Positions 27,232-37,014 are shown, counted from the stretch's first letter. The stretch: DNA of 64,000 nucleotides from Pectobacterium brasiliense (GCF_016950255.1 NZ_JACGFN010000001.1:620001-684000), one strand, 5' to 3'. The notes: generated by a model from the sequence alone, not told the origin. Numbers and translations are program-made.

Positions 27232-29690
27232 AACGATTAACGCCCAAACAGCTTTCTACCCGACTTCACGGCCAGCTACAGGCCGTTGCGCAAGGTGTTG
27301 AACAGGCCATCGACTGGGTTGAAAGCACACGCCAGAACGCCCCGCGTCTGGATATCGAAGCCGACCGTCTGATCGTCAAACTGCGCCGTAATCACAATAA
27401 AGCGCAACACCTGTCCGACGTGGCGCAAAAAGAGATCGCCATCGGCTTTTTTGGCCTGTCTCAGGCGGGAAAATCTTACCTGATCGCGTCGCTGGCCGGG
27501 GGTGAAAACGGCAAGCTGGAAACCGCTTTTGAAGGGCAAGAGCTGGATTTTATCGATCACATTAATCCGTCCGACCGAGCAACCGCGCTCGTCACGCGCT
27601 TCAGCCGACAGTCGGGCGTGAAGAACAAATCGTTTCCCGTTCAGTTGCAACTGCTCAACGAATTGGATATCGCTAAGATCATGGCCAACGCGTTTTTAAA
27701 CGATCTCAATCAAGAGACCACGTTTGAAGAGTTGGACGAACGCCATATTGCCGAACACATTAAAACCCTGGTGATGCACCGTCAGCCAGAACCGGTTGAA
27801 GGGATGAGCCGCGATGAAGTCGTCGAACTCTGGGACTATCTGGCACGTCACGATGTTAAACGACAAAAACAGCTGGAAACCCACTTCTGGCCAGTTGCGA
27901 TTGAATTAGCGCCTTACCTCACCGTTGACGATCGCGCCCAGCTTTTCTCCGTACTGTGGGACGAGTTGAATTCGCTAACCACCGCATATCGTCATTTCAG
28001 CCACACGCTGCAACACCTATCCGGTACGCGCAAGCTGTTAGCGCCGCTGCGGATACTGGTGGATGATGAATTAAATCCGGCAGACGGTCTGATCGACGGT
28101 TCTGCGCTGGAACGCTTGCACAGTGCTGACGATCCCGGCGTGCTGGTGCGGCCGGTTCAGAATGGCCGTGCAGGGAAAACGACGGAGCTTTCGCTGGCCG
28201 AGTTAACGATGCTGACGGCGGAGCTACTTATCCCACTGCATTTGCCGCCTAAAGAAGCGCTGTTCGAGCAGGTTGATGTGCTGGATTTCCCCGGCTTTGG
28301 TGAGATTCGCGAAACGCGGAACGAGCCACCAGCAAGACAGCAAAGCACACCGCATCCACTAGCGCACACGCTATTGCGAGCGAAACGCGCCTATCTGCTG
28401 GAGCGCTATACCGATAATCAGGAAATGAACGTACTGATGGTATGCAGCGCCGCGGGCAACCGCGCTGACGTTAAAGTGGTCGGCAAGGCGCTGGACCACT
28501 GGGTTAAACAGACGCAAGGCGAAAATGCACAGGTTCGTAGCCACCGTAAACCAGGGCTGATTTGGGCGGTCACCCGTCACGATCGCCGTATTACGCACGG
28601 GCAAAACTATGATGCCGCGGTACAGCGCTATGTCGGTAATCCGGGCGATGCCTGGGGAACGATGCTGGCGATGGATAAGCGCGGCGTAGCGCGGATGGCA
28701 ACATGGCTGGGCGCGGAAGTTCACCGGGATGTAAAACTGGGGCGCATCAGCGAACAGCTGAGCGAACTCCAACGAGAACTCAGCGATAACCTGCTGGGTA
28801 ATTGGTATCTGCCCGTTGATGTTGACGATCCGGCGGAAAAACAGCGCATCGCAGAAACCTTGCTCAAATCGCTCCAGACCCGCACCGGCGTGCACGGTGA
28901 ACTGCTGGAACGGTTGCTGCCTTCGCGTGATGAACTGCGCCGCCTGTACCTGCAACAGAAAGGGGCAAGCTATGGCGGTTTCCACGCTGATGCCGAAGAC
29001 CTTTCCGCCCCGTCCGCGCATAGCGATCCGTTTGGTGTCGGGATCGAAATCGATCTGTTTGCTGATGAACCAATCGCTATCGATCAGCCTGCACCGCCGA
29101 TTTTGACGATCGATCACGGCTATGAGGCAGACTACGCGCACGGCGTTTATCGTTATTGGATTAACTATCTACGTGGCTTGCCGGAAAATGCCCCGCTTCT
29201 CGATTTGCTGAACGTGCCGAAAGCGACGATCGAAATGCTGGTTGAAGAATTGATTACCGGCAGCATCCGTTTGCGGATCGAAGAGGCACTGGTCGATATG
29301 CTGGTCGACGGTGAGCAGTTGGGCATCAACCGCGAGAATAAAGCTGACCGTCAGGTTTCACGCGTGCTGACCATTCTTGGTGACTTCGTTGCCTGGCTCG
29401 GCTTCCAGCAGCTTGATGAATCCCTGCGCCCTGCCAGCCGCATTAATCGCGGTCATAAAATTTTCGCTAAACCCGAAAAGCAGGCCGTCAGCTTTGGGGC
29501 TTCACAGCGCTTAACCAAATTGTCGCTCACGCCGACCAACAATACCGCGTTTTATATCTATGACTGGCTGGTGGGTCTGAATGAAATGATCATCCAGAAT
29601 GCAGGCTATTCCGCTGCGCGAGAAGTCAGCGATGAACAACGTGAACAATTGGGCACGATTCTGACGTTGATTAAGCCTGCTGAGAAATAA
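27228..29690 (+). CDS. srfC: SrfC family GTPase-like protein
   Basis: 820 residues. The P-loop G-L-S-Q-A-G-K-S lies at about 76-83 and D-F-P-G-F-G-E at about 350-356, the G1 and G3 motifs of dynamin-like or large GTPases. Annotated in many genomes as a putative virulence effector; I recall reports treating srfABC as a toxin-antitoxin-like operon but cannot confirm them here. Last gene of the operon, followed by a terminator. Confidence 0.9.
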   Translation: MKRLTPKQLSTRLHGQLQAVAQGVEQAIDWVESTRQNAPRLDIEADRLIVKLRRNHNKAQHLSDVAQKEIAIGFFGLSQAGKSYLIASLAGGENGKLETAFEGQELDFIDHINPSDRATALVTRFSRQSGVKNKSFPVQLQLLNELDIAKIMANAFLNDLNQETTFEELDERHIAEHIKTLVMHRQPEPVEGMSRDEVVELWDYLARHDVKRQKQLETHFWPVAIELAPYLTVDDRAQLFSVLWDELNSLTTAYRHFSHTLQHLSGTRKLLAPLRILVDDELNPADGLIDGSALERLHSADDPGVLVRPVQNGRAGKTTELSLAELTMLTAELLIPLHLPPKEALFEQVDVLDFPGFGEIRETRNEPPARQQSTPHPLAHTLLRAKRAYLLERYTDNQEMNVLMVCSAAGNRADVKVVGKALDHWVKQTQGENAQVRSHRKPGLIWAVTRHDRRITHGQNYDAAVQRYVGNPGDAWGTMLAMDKRGVARMATWLGAEVHRDVKLGRISEQLSELQRELSDNLLGNWYLPVDVDDPAEKQRIAETLLKSLQTRTGVHGELLERLLPSRDELRRLYLQQKGASYGGFHADAEDLSAPSAHSDPFGVGIEIDLFADEPIAIDQPAPPILTIDHGYEADYAHGVYRYWINYLRGLPENAPLLDLLNVPKATIEMLVEELITGSIRLRIEEALVDMLVDGEQLGINRENKADRQVSRVLTILGDFVAWLGFQQLDESLRPASRINRGHKIFAKPEKQAVSFGASQRLTKLSLTPTNNTAFYIYDWLVGLNEMIIQNAGYSAAREVSDEQREQLGTILTLIKPAEK

Positions 29691-29715
29691 TATTCAGCCT
29701 ATTGCTGTCGACCGA

Positions 29716-29766
29716 GGAAACATGGCGTGACGTTGTCACTATACTTTGCGCTATGTTTCCTTTTTT
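29716..29766 (+). terminator. Terminator of srfABC
   Basis: GGAAACAT pairs with ATGTTTCC, extended by GCG/CGC, and is followed by six T. Confidence 0.8.
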
Positions 29767-29945
29767 CCGCCATATTTTCCCTCCACATGTGTTTACCGTC
29801 CCCTGTCGTTCTCAAAAATCTTATTGACGAACGGTGGATTCAATCTATACCTAAGTTGATATCTTTCAATTAATAAGCGTTGACGTTCCTCTATCTGTTA
29901 GCCATTTCCACCGCGTGGGAGTGGGTGACCTTAACAGGAGTGGTT

Positions 29946-30425
29946 ATGACGATAGAACAAGCGCGCGAGGAAGACGACATCTCGGTAGAGAATGGCGAGC
30001 ATGAACCTATTCTGCTGAAAATAAGGGCATTTTATCGAGAACTGACAGCCGAGAAATTAACGGAGTTGGGTGATATCTATCACCAGGATATTCACTTTAT
30101 TGACCCTGTTTCCAGCTATCATGGGCTGAATGCTTTGCATCGCTACTTTTCTCATTCACTCGACAATCTGCGCTACTGTCAGTTCGAGATCGCTGATGTC
30201 CATACCTTCCGCGGCGGTGCAACGATGTTCTGGACGATGCACTATGCACACCCGTCGTTAAAGCGTAACGCGCCGCTGACATTAGCAGGCTGTAGCCACC
30301 TGCTCTTCGCCGACAACAAAGTGATCTACCACCGTGACTATTACGATATGGGCGAGATGCTTTATCAGCATGTTCCCCTGCTTGGTTCGCTTATCCGCTA
30401 CCTGAAATCAAGAATTCAGACATGA
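29946..30425 (+). CDS. NTF2-like protein of the DUF1365/CFA operon
   Basis: 159 residues from ATG 29946 with AGGAG before it; the frame upstream has only a TTG without a ribosome site. The pattern I-H-F-I-D-P-V-S-S-Y-H-G-L ... F-W-T-M-H-Y-A-H-P-S-L is that of the NTF2-like proteins that begin cyclopropane-fatty-acid gene clusters in gamma-proteobacteria. In those clusters a short-chain dehydrogenase, an FAD oxidoreductase, DUF1365 and a CFA synthase follow. Its stop overlaps the next start (ATGA). Confidence 0.75.
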   Translation: MTIEQAREEDDISVENGEHEPILLKIRAFYRELTAEKLTELGDIYHQDIHFIDPVSSYHGLNALHRYFSHSLDNLRYCQFEIADVHTFRGGATMFWTMHYAHPSLKRNAPLTLAGCSHLLFADNKVIYHRDYYDMGEMLYQHVPLLGSLIRYLKSRIQT

Positions 30426-30574
30426 AACAACACCAACAGCAGCGCGAACGTAGTAATAGGCACAACCGCAGCGGGTTTTGTCGTGCCGATGGGTACAATG
30501 GTTTTCACGAAGATGGCATCAGAAGCTCGCTGGATGTCGTCAACTACCTTCATCAGAGTGTGCAAGATGAATAG
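30422..30574 (+). pseudogene. Deletion remnant: start codon fused to an amine-oxidase C-terminus
   Basis: A 50-codon frame. It begins with ATG overlapping the previous stop and ten Gln/Arg-rich codons, then runs into G-F-H-E-D-G-I-R-S-S-L-D-V, the typical final segment of flavin amine-oxidase-type proteins found in this operon family (usually G-F-H-E-D-G). Its stop overlaps the ATG of the DUF1365 gene. The simplest reading is an in-frame deletion of the dehydrogenase and most of the oxidoreductase, keeping translational coupling through the operon. Confidence 0.65.
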
Positions 30575-31292
30575 CGCCTTATATGTCGGCAAGGTTCGTC
30601 ATCGACGCTTCACGCCCGTCACGCATCGTTTCGACTATGCGTTATTCATGACGTTAATTGATTTAGATGAGATTCCCGCCTTACCGCATGTCGGCATTGC
30701 GCTGGAGCGCTTTTCCCCTGCGTCATTTTGTCGCGGCGATTACCTCGGTGGCGGCGATATCAAAACCAAAGCGCAGGATCGGATTGCAGAACTGACCGGA
30801 GAACGCCTCACAGGGAAAGTGTTGCTACTGTGCCAGCTACGGTATCTGGGCTGCTATTTCAACCCGGTCAATTTCTATTATTTGTACGATGGGCATAACG
30901 AACTACGCTGGTTATTGGCAGAAGTGCGTAATACGCCCTGGAACGAACGCCATACTTATGCCGTCGTCCCCGATGGTTCTACGCCGGTTTCCAAAGCGTT
31001 TCATGTGTCGCCTTTTAACCCGATGGATATGGTATATCACTGGCGACTCACGCCGCCAGACGCGCGTCTGCGGGTCCACATCGAGAACCACAGACAAGGA
31101 CGTGAGTTTGACGCGACGCTGGTGCTGCATCGTCAGCCGCTCACTCGTGCCGCCCTGCGCGCTCAGCTTTGGTCTCTGCCGTTAATGACGATGAAAACCG
31201 CCTGCACCATATATTGGCAGGCTTTGAAACTGTGGATTAAACGCTCGCCCATTTATCCTCATCCGCAGTCTGGAAAGAAGGACAACCCATGA
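30567..31292 (+). CDS. DUF1365 protein
   Basis: 241 residues from ATG 30567. M-N-S-A-L-Y-V-G-K-V-R-H-R-R-F-T-P is the standard opening, followed by L-G-Y-C-F-N-P-type sequence (here Y-L-G-C-Y-F-N-P-V-N-F-Y-Y) and K-A-F-H-V-S-P-F-N-P-M. DUF1365 proteins are encoded with CFA synthases and are thought to take part in lipid modification. Overlaps the CFA gene by 4 bp. Confidence 0.85.
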   Translation: MNSALYVGKVRHRRFTPVTHRFDYALFMTLIDLDEIPALPHVGIALERFSPASFCRGDYLGGGDIKTKAQDRIAELTGERLTGKVLLLCQLRYLGCYFNPVNFYYLYDGHNELRWLLAEVRNTPWNERHTYAVVPDGSTPVSKAFHVSPFNPMDMVYHWRLTPPDARLRVHIENHRQGREFDATLVLHRQPLTRAALRAQLWSLPLMTMKTACTIYWQALKLWIKRSPIYPHPQSGKKDNP

Positions 31293-32518
31293 GTTCAACG
31301 GAAACCCAACTGGTACGTCACCCGAGCAATACCGCTCGCTATACGCGGGCCAGAAAAGTGGTATTTCTTCTGCTTAGTCGAATCGAAGGCGGAGGGTTGC
31401 GCCTTCGCGAACCAGAAGGCAATGAAACGTTATTCGGGGATCGGCACGCGGCACTGCAAGGTGACATCACGATACATAACCACCGTGTTTATCGCCGTAC
31501 CTTGCTGGGTGGCAGCATCGCTGCGGGTGAAAGCTATATCGATGGCGACTGGAGCTCAAGCAACCTCACGCTCGTTCTCCAGCTTTTGGCGCAGAATCAG
31601 GCACTAGTCGATACGCTTGAAACGCGCTTTGGCTGGCTGACGGGGCCATTTCATCGTGTCATCCACTGGTGCCGTCGTAATCGTCCGCAGCAGGCACAGA
31701 AAAATATTGCCGCCCATTACGATCTGGGCAACCATTTTTACCGCAGCTTTCTCGATAGCGAGATGCTCTACTCCAGCGCCTGGTATCAGCAACCCGAAAT
31801 GACGCTGGAAGACGCACAGCGCGCCAAGCTGCGTCGCCTCTGCGAACAGTTAGCGCTCTGTGAAACGGATCACTTACTGGAAATTGGCACCGGCTGGGGA
31901 GGATTAGCCGAGCTGGCCGCGCGTGAATATGGCTGCCACGTCACCACTACCACGCTGTCGCAACAGCAGTATGACTATGCAGTTGAGCGCATTCAGCACG
32001 CCGGACTGAGCCACAAAGTCACGGTACTGCTACAGGATTACCGCGCGTTGACTGGTCAGTATGACAAACTGGTGTCGGTCGAAATGATCGAGGCGGTCGG
32101 AAAGGCTTATTTGTCCACCTTCTTCAAGCGCTGCCAGCAACTGCTGCGTCCACAAGGCCGCATGGTGCTTCAGGCAATCACGATTGCCGACCAGCGCTAC
32201 AGCCACTACAGCCGCAATGTCGATTTTATCCAGCGTTATATTTTCCCCGGCGGTTTTCTGCCCTCGATTACTGCGATGACTACCACCATGACGCGGCATA
32301 CCGACTTTATCACCCGCGATCTGTTTGATATCGGTCAGGACTATGCCCGTACCCTTAGCGAATGGCGGCAACGATTTTATCAGCAGTGGCATATGCTGGA
32401 TGCTCAGGGCTTTGATGAAACGTTCCAACGCCTGTGGGTGTTTTACCTTTGCTATTGTGAGGCGGGCTTTCGCGCACGCACTATTAGCACGGTACAGCTC
32501 ACCGCAGAAAGAGCATGA
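31289..32518 (+). CDS. Cyclopropane-fatty-acid-phospholipid synthase-type methyltransferase
   Basis: 409 residues. The SAM-binding motif L-L-E-I-G-T-G-W-G-G lies at about 197-206, and the N-terminal part has G-E-S-Y-I-D-G-D-W. Also H-Y-D-L-G-N-H-F-Y, S-V-E-M-I-E-A-V-G and R-Y-I-F-P-G-G are typical of CFA synthases, which add a methylene from SAM to unsaturated phospholipid chains. It is the DUF1365-linked paralogue rather than the stand-alone E. coli-type cfa, so a related modification is possible. It ends 53 bp before sodC. Confidence 0.88.
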   Translation: MSSTETQLVRHPSNTARYTRARKVVFLLLSRIEGGGLRLREPEGNETLFGDRHAALQGDITIHNHRVYRRTLLGGSIAAGESYIDGDWSSSNLTLVLQLLAQNQALVDTLETRFGWLTGPFHRVIHWCRRNRPQQAQKNIAAHYDLGNHFYRSFLDSEMLYSSAWYQQPEMTLEDAQRAKLRRLCEQLALCETDHLLEIGTGWGGLAELAAREYGCHVTTTTLSQQQYDYAVERIQHAGLSHKVTVLLQDYRALTGQYDKLVSVEMIEAVGKAYLSTFFKRCQQLLRPQGRMVLQAITIADQRYSHYSRNVDFIQRYIFPGGFLPSITAMTTTMTRHTDFITRDLFDIGQDYARTLSEWRQRFYQQWHMLDAQGFDETFQRLWVFYLCYCEAGFRARTISTVQLTAERA

Positions 32519-32571
32519 GCAAAAAGCATCGCGACTGATTCTTTACACTCAACCCTAAGAGGCAAAAGACA

Positions 32572-33096
32572 ATGAAACTGAAGGCACTTATCCTGACAGG
32601 CGTGTTCTTTTCCTGTTCCACCTTCGCGGCAAGCACCACGGTGACGCTGAATGAAGCTCTGCCAACAGGCACAGGCGGAAGTATCGGTGAAATATCCATT
32701 ACGGAAACGCCGTACGGCCTGCTTTTCACGCCGACTCTGAAGGGGCTGGACGCAGGCATTCATGGGTTCCATGTGCATGAAAATGCCAGCTGTGAACCTG
32801 CCGAGCAAGACGGTAAATCAGTTCCCGCTCTGGCGGCAGGTGGCCATCTCGATCCGAAAAAAACCGGCAAACACCTTGGCCCTTATAACGACGAAGGACA
32901 TTTGGGCGATTTACCCGGATTGGTGGCTAATGCCGACGGCACGTCAACCTACCCAATTCTGGCTCCCCGGATAAAATCACTGTCTGAGGTGAAAAATCAT
33001 GCGTTGATGGTTCACGTCGGCGGGGATAACTACGCGGATACGCCAGCAAAACTGGGCGGTGGCGGAGCCAGAATGGCGTGTGGGGTGATTAAGTAA
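32572..33096 (+). CDS. sodC: Periplasmic Cu/Zn superoxide dismutase
   Basis: 174 residues with a signal peptide ending near T-F-A-A. Metal ligands are visible in H-G-F-H-V-H-E, A-G-G-H-L-D-P ... H-L-G-P and H-A-L-M-V-H-V-G-G-D-N-Y; disulfide cysteines are in A-S-C-E and M-A-C-G. It removes superoxide in the periplasm, useful against the plant oxidative burst. Same strand as the CFA operon and without a terminator between, so possibly co-transcribed. Confidence 0.93.
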   Translation: MKLKALILTGVFFSCSTFAASTTVTLNEALPTGTGGSIGEISITETPYGLLFTPTLKGLDAGIHGFHVHENASCEPAEQDGKSVPALAAGGHLDPKKTGKHLGPYNDEGHLGDLPGLVANADGTSTYPILAPRIKSLSEVKNHALMVHVGGDNYADTPAKLGGGGARMACGVIK

Positions 33097-33113
33097 GGCG
33101 TAACATTCGAGAC

Positions 33114-33148
33114 GTGCGATGCCATCTCGTTTCGACATGGCATCGCAC
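33114..33148. terminator. Hairpin between convergent sodC and solute-binding gene
   Basis: A perfect 12-bp stem (GTGCGATGCCAT with ATGGCATCGCAC) without a long T-tract. It sits between convergent genes and may serve both. Confidence 0.6.
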
Positions 33149-33162
33149 ATTAACAGCGGTAG

Positions 33163-34482
33163 TTAGCGGATCGCACGTTTTAATATACGGTTAGCGCTGT
33201 TCAGGAAATCATCGGCAACCTTATTCACCTCTCCGTTACCGTAATCCAGTTTTTGCAGACTACTCGTCCACAGCTGAACCAATTCCTGATTTTCCATAAA
33301 CGGTGAAACAGGTACCTTAGTCGCAGGCTGCTCCGCTGCCGCCCGATAGGCATTCGCTAACAGGTTACCGGGGTTGATCACACCGATATCCTCCAGCAGT
33401 TTTTGCGCTTTCGGGTTAGCAGGCATCCCGTTTTGCAATCCTAATGCCTTCACGCCCTCCGGGTTACTCAGCATGAAACTCATCAGCATCGCCGCCTCTT
33501 TAGGATGCTTACTGTTCTTGCTGATGGCAAACAGCGAAGACGGTTTGGAGATCAGTCCCGAATCTTTGGCATTGGGCATGGTGAGGAACGGCCCCGTTTC
33601 CAACACCGCATCCTTCGGCATATTGCTGGAGTAGGTATAGATGGCCGAATCCCATAAATACATCCCGGCTAACTCGCCGTTAATCCAGGGGCGAATCTCA
33701 TAGACGTTGGTGCGGCCGAACGAGGAGAAATAACGCTGATCGGGTATCACATGGGAATCAACCAGCTTTTTATAAAAGCCGAAGAGTTCCCGTACCTGAT
33801 CGCGACTATAGGCAATGCTCTGCTTCTTCTCATCGATCATATCAATGCCGTATTTCTGGGCCATGTAACTACGGCCGAGCGTCAGAATATCCAGCACATC
33901 GCTTGAACCTTGAGCAACACCAAGTGGGTAATAATTGTCGCCTAGTTTTTGTTTAAACACCGGACCGGCGGCAAACAGCTCATCCCAGGTTTGCGGATAG
34001 GCGATGCCTGCTTTATCCCAGGTGGTTTTATTGTAAATCATACTGCGGGACGTCATCGAAATCGGGAGACCTTGTAGCTTCCCTTTTACGTCTGCCGTTT
34101 TCAGGGCACTAGGCGGAAAATCTCCCAGCCCCAGAATATCTTTTTGCTTATTCAAATCATAAAAGCCGTCACCATTGCGGGAAAACTGTGGCAGCCAGTT
34201 CCAGTCGATACGAATCACATCTGGCTCTTGCCCCCCTGCCATCTGGGTTGACAGACGGGAAAGGTAGCCATCCCAGCCAGCATATTCGGCTTTGACGGTA
34301 ATCGTCGGGTTGGCTTTTTGGAACGCGTTAATTGCCGCGAGTGTCGCTTCATGCCGCTGATTGCCCCCCCACCAAGAGATACGGATCTCGGCGGCGTCAG
34401 CGGAGTGAGAAAATGCCGCGCCCACGGGCAGCGCAGCACAGAGCAGGAGTAGGTGAGATAATTTGTTCCGTGTTTTCGCCAT
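33163..34482 (-). CDS. Family-1 sugar-binding protein, TogB-like
   Basis: 439 residues from ATG 34482, with AAGGGT before it. Signal peptide ending at S-A-D-A-A, then I-S-W-W-G-G-N-Q-R-H, Y-A-G-W-D-G-Y-L-S-R-L-S-T-Q and N-W-L-P-Q-F-S-R-N-G-D-G-F-Y-D-L-N, closely following TogB, the periplasmic oligogalacturonide-binding protein of soft-rot bacteria. No permease or ATPase gene is adjacent, so it must borrow transport components or act separately. The ligand could be a different pectin-derived sugar. It is followed upstream by a Gfo/Idh oxidoreductase on the same strand. Confidence 0.8.
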   Translation of the reverse strand: MAKTRNKLSHLLLLCAALPVGAAFSHSADAAEIRISWWGGNQRHEATLAAINAFQKANPTITVKAEYAGWDGYLSRLSTQMAGGQEPDVIRIDWNWLPQFSRNGDGFYDLNKQKDILGLGDFPPSALKTADVKGKLQGLPISMTSRSMIYNKTTWDKAGIAYPQTWDELFAAGPVFKQKLGDNYYPLGVAQGSSDVLDILTLGRSYMAQKYGIDMIDEKKQSIAYSRDQVRELFGFYKKLVDSHVIPDQRYFSSFGRTNVYEIRPWINGELAGMYLWDSAIYTYSSNMPKDAVLETGPFLTMPNAKDSGLISKPSSLFAISKNSKHPKEAAMLMSFMLSNPEGVKALGLQNGMPANPKAQKLLEDIGVINPGNLLANAYRAAAEQPATKVPVSPFMENQELVQLWTSSLQKLDYGNGEVNKVADDFLNSANRILKRAIR

Positions 34483-34593
34483 AATAGAACCCTTATAATA
34501 GTATTCGGAGGTTTCCACCTGTCTGCCGGTATGCGGACAGACAGGTACTACGGATGCGGAAGCATTTTCTGCCTGAAATGGCAGGTACTCTGA

Positions 34594-35889
34594 TTAATTC
34601 CCTCTTTTCAGGTTAACGGCCAGTTCGCTTATTTTCACTGGCAGTTCGGTGCGTAATGATCGATTGGCAGCGATGCCAGTTAAAATAGACATGGCCCCAT
34701 CACGATAATCTGCTGCGCGATGTAATGGATCGGGTTCCGGTGTACCAAACAGATCGTTCAACATGACCTGATCGCCGCCGCCGTGTCCGCCCGCTTTAAA
34801 TTCAACCGGTACGACATAAGGCTCGTCAAACATCGGATAGATCTTTATTTCACATTCATTCAGCGCACCTTCATCCTCTTTTTGTCCGCCTCCGTTTACA
34901 TAAGATTTTTCTACCAGTTTCATTTCTAACCGGCCCTTGCTGCCATTAAACACCACATTCAGCCCTTCCCAGGGTAAATAGGCGTTTAATGAGTACGTCA
35001 TGATAGCTTTGCTCTTATAGCGCACCATCACACCCAGTACATCTTCAATATTAATACCGTCATCGAACACGCTTTTATCACGGTAATAGCCGTCTTCATG
35101 TTCAGCGTCTAAATATAAGGCGGTCAGCTGTTCGCTTTTATTCATGTGCAGCGCAAACGGGTCGTTTTCTGCCGCCGCGCTATTATGTGAACGGGAATAA
35201 AATTCTGTGACACCGCGCGCTTCGGCATTCGCTTTACCGTAAAAACGTAAATCACCCTGCGCATAGACTGTTTCCGGTTCGCTATTCAACCAGAAATTCA
35301 CCAGATCAAAATGGTGCGTGGATTTATGTACCAACAGCCCGCCGCTATTGCGTTTGTCACGGTGCCAGCGACGGAAATAATCTGCCCCGTGCTCGGTATT
35401 CAGCAGCCATTCAAAGTGAACGGAATAGACTTCGCCAATCACTCCAGCGGCAATTAATTCACGGACTTTACTGTGATGCGGGGCGTAACGGTAATTAAAG
35501 GTCACGCGCAATTTACGGCCAGTACGGTTAATCGCATCGATAATCGCCTGACATTTCTCTTCATCAATCGTCATCGGTTTTTCACTGATGACATCACAGC
35601 CCAATTCCATTGCCCGGATAATATAGTGATGATGCGTCCGATCCAGAGATGTCACAATAACCACATCCGGCTTGGTTTCCGCGATCATCTGTTCGAACTG
35701 TTCGGCGCGGTATGTCGGCACATTATCGTGTCCATATTTATGGACAATCTGGTTGGCGTAATTCATTCGCGTCTGGTTTGTATCGCAAAAAGCAACAAAC
35801 TGTCCCTGATCCTGATAATCCCTGGCGATTGACTCCAGATAAAGGCCCGCACGGCCTCCCGTTCCCACTACGGCATATTTTTTTTTCAT
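34594..35889 (-). CDS. Gfo/Idh/MocA-family oxidoreductase
   Basis: 431 residues from ATG 35889, nine bases after GGAGG. The Rossmann motif V-V-G-T-G-G-R-A-G is at the N-terminus, S-E-K-P-M-T near residue 100, and G-G-L-L-V-H-K-S-T-H-H-F-D carries the catalytic Lys/His. It would oxidise or reduce a sugar or inositol derivative with NAD(P). Lies about 110 bp upstream of the TogB-like gene and is probably co-transcribed, suggesting use of the imported sugar. Confidence 0.85.
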   Translation of the reverse strand: MKKKYAVVGTGGRAGLYLESIARDYQDQGQFVAFCDTNQTRMNYANQIVHKYGHDNVPTYRAEQFEQMIAETKPDVVIVTSLDRTHHHYIIRAMELGCDVISEKPMTIDEEKCQAIIDAINRTGRKLRVTFNYRYAPHHSKVRELIAAGVIGEVYSVHFEWLLNTEHGADYFRRWHRDKRNSGGLLVHKSTHHFDLVNFWLNSEPETVYAQGDLRFYGKANAEARGVTEFYSRSHNSAAAENDPFALHMNKSEQLTALYLDAEHEDGYYRDKSVFDDGINIEDVLGVMVRYKSKAIMTYSLNAYLPWEGLNVVFNGSKGRLEMKLVEKSYVNGGGQKEDEGALNECEIKIYPMFDEPYVVPVEFKAGGHGGGDQVMLNDLFGTPEPDPLHRAADYRDGAMSILTGIAANRSLRTELPVKISELAVNLKRGN

Positions 35890-36434
35890 TCTGTGCATTT
35901 CCTCCAAATAACGTAGGACACATAGCTATTCGTACATAAAAACAGGATGCTAAAACGTTTACCGGATTGACAGGCAAGAGGCTGACTGAGTGATTTTCAT
36001 TATGACAAGCCATACCCACACGCTGATGCCTTTGCCATAAAAAAATAGAGCATACCAACATCGTTCACCTTCATATTATTGCCATGTGATGATGTTGTCT
36101 GGCAGTAGGATGAAGATTGGCATGTTCCATCTCTCATAAATACAAATTGAGTATTTTCCACATTAACGATTGATTTTATTGGCAATGTTAGAAGAAATGC
36201 ATCCCTATACCTTACGTTGGATGTGCATTGCCTCTCTTACGTGTTCGTACATCAACAGGATTCGCTCTCACGTGGCGCAACCCAACACGAGTGACGAGCG
36301 TGACAGTTTTCTCTTTTTTCACCTTACCGCGTGACATATCTCGCATTTTATTTTCAATCCGTCGGAGGATGCCGGATAATCGGCACGTCACCCATGAGAG
36401 AAGCAAGAAAGCGATAAGCGCGTAAGGAATCACT
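35890..36434. other. Long intergenic region, no gene seen
   Basis: Divergent upstream region between the oxidoreductase and ogt. Frames on both strands look unlike proteins. It should hold promoters for both, but I cannot point to a specific site. Confidence 0.4.
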
Positions 36435-36962
36435 ATGCAGACTTTTTTTCAGGACACTATGGCAACTCCGCTGGGGGAGTTATTGATTATTGCGGATGAA
36501 AATAATCATTTGCGTGCCGTCGAGTGGCGCGAGTATGAAGACGATTTATTTCGCATGCTCAATCGCAGTTATCGAAATGATCCCTTTTCGTTACAGCCGC
36601 GCCATAATCCAGGTGGTCTGACAGAGAGCCTGCAACGCTATTTTGATGGTGAATTAGCGATTATTGATACGCTGCCCGTTGCTTCCGTTGGGACCGAATT
36701 TCAACAGCAGGTCTGGAAGGAATTACGTCGAATCCCCTGTGGAGAAATTACCACGTACGGCGAACTCGCAACGCTACTGGGACGCACCGGTGCAGCACGT
36801 GCAGTCGGGATGGCAAACGGCTCCAACCCTGTCAGCATCGTGGTTCCGTGCCATCGTGTTATCGGCACGGGTGGTGCGCTGACGGGCTATGCAGGCGGCA
36901 TTCACCGTAAACAGTGGCTGCTCGCTCACGAAGGTTATTTACCTCGACAGCTATTTAGCTAG
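36435..36962 (+). CDS. ogt: Methylated-DNA-protein-cysteine methyltransferase Ogt
   Basis: 175 residues with AAGGA before the ATG. The acceptor-cysteine motif I-V-V-P-C-H-R-V-I and G-Y-A-G-G-I-H-R-K are intact. It repairs O6-methylguanine and O4-methylthymine by transferring the alkyl group to its own Cys. It precedes fnr, as in E. coli. Confidence 0.95.
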   Translation: MQTFFQDTMATPLGELLIIADENNHLRAVEWREYEDDLFRMLNRSYRNDPFSLQPRHNPGGLTESLQRYFDGELAIIDTLPVASVGTEFQQQVWKELRRIPCGEITTYGELATLLGRTGAARAVGMANGSNPVSIVVPCHRVIGTGGALTGYAGGIHRKQWLLAHEGYLPRQLFS

Positions 36963-37014
36963 ACTGAATAATTTGCCGTTATAATTTACGTTTCACAACA
37001 CGCGAACATGCCTT

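Noticed and set aside
22857..29141. Many long frames antisense or shifted within srfABC
   Set aside because: They are shadows of high-GC coding sequence; the srf frames have clear families and coupling.
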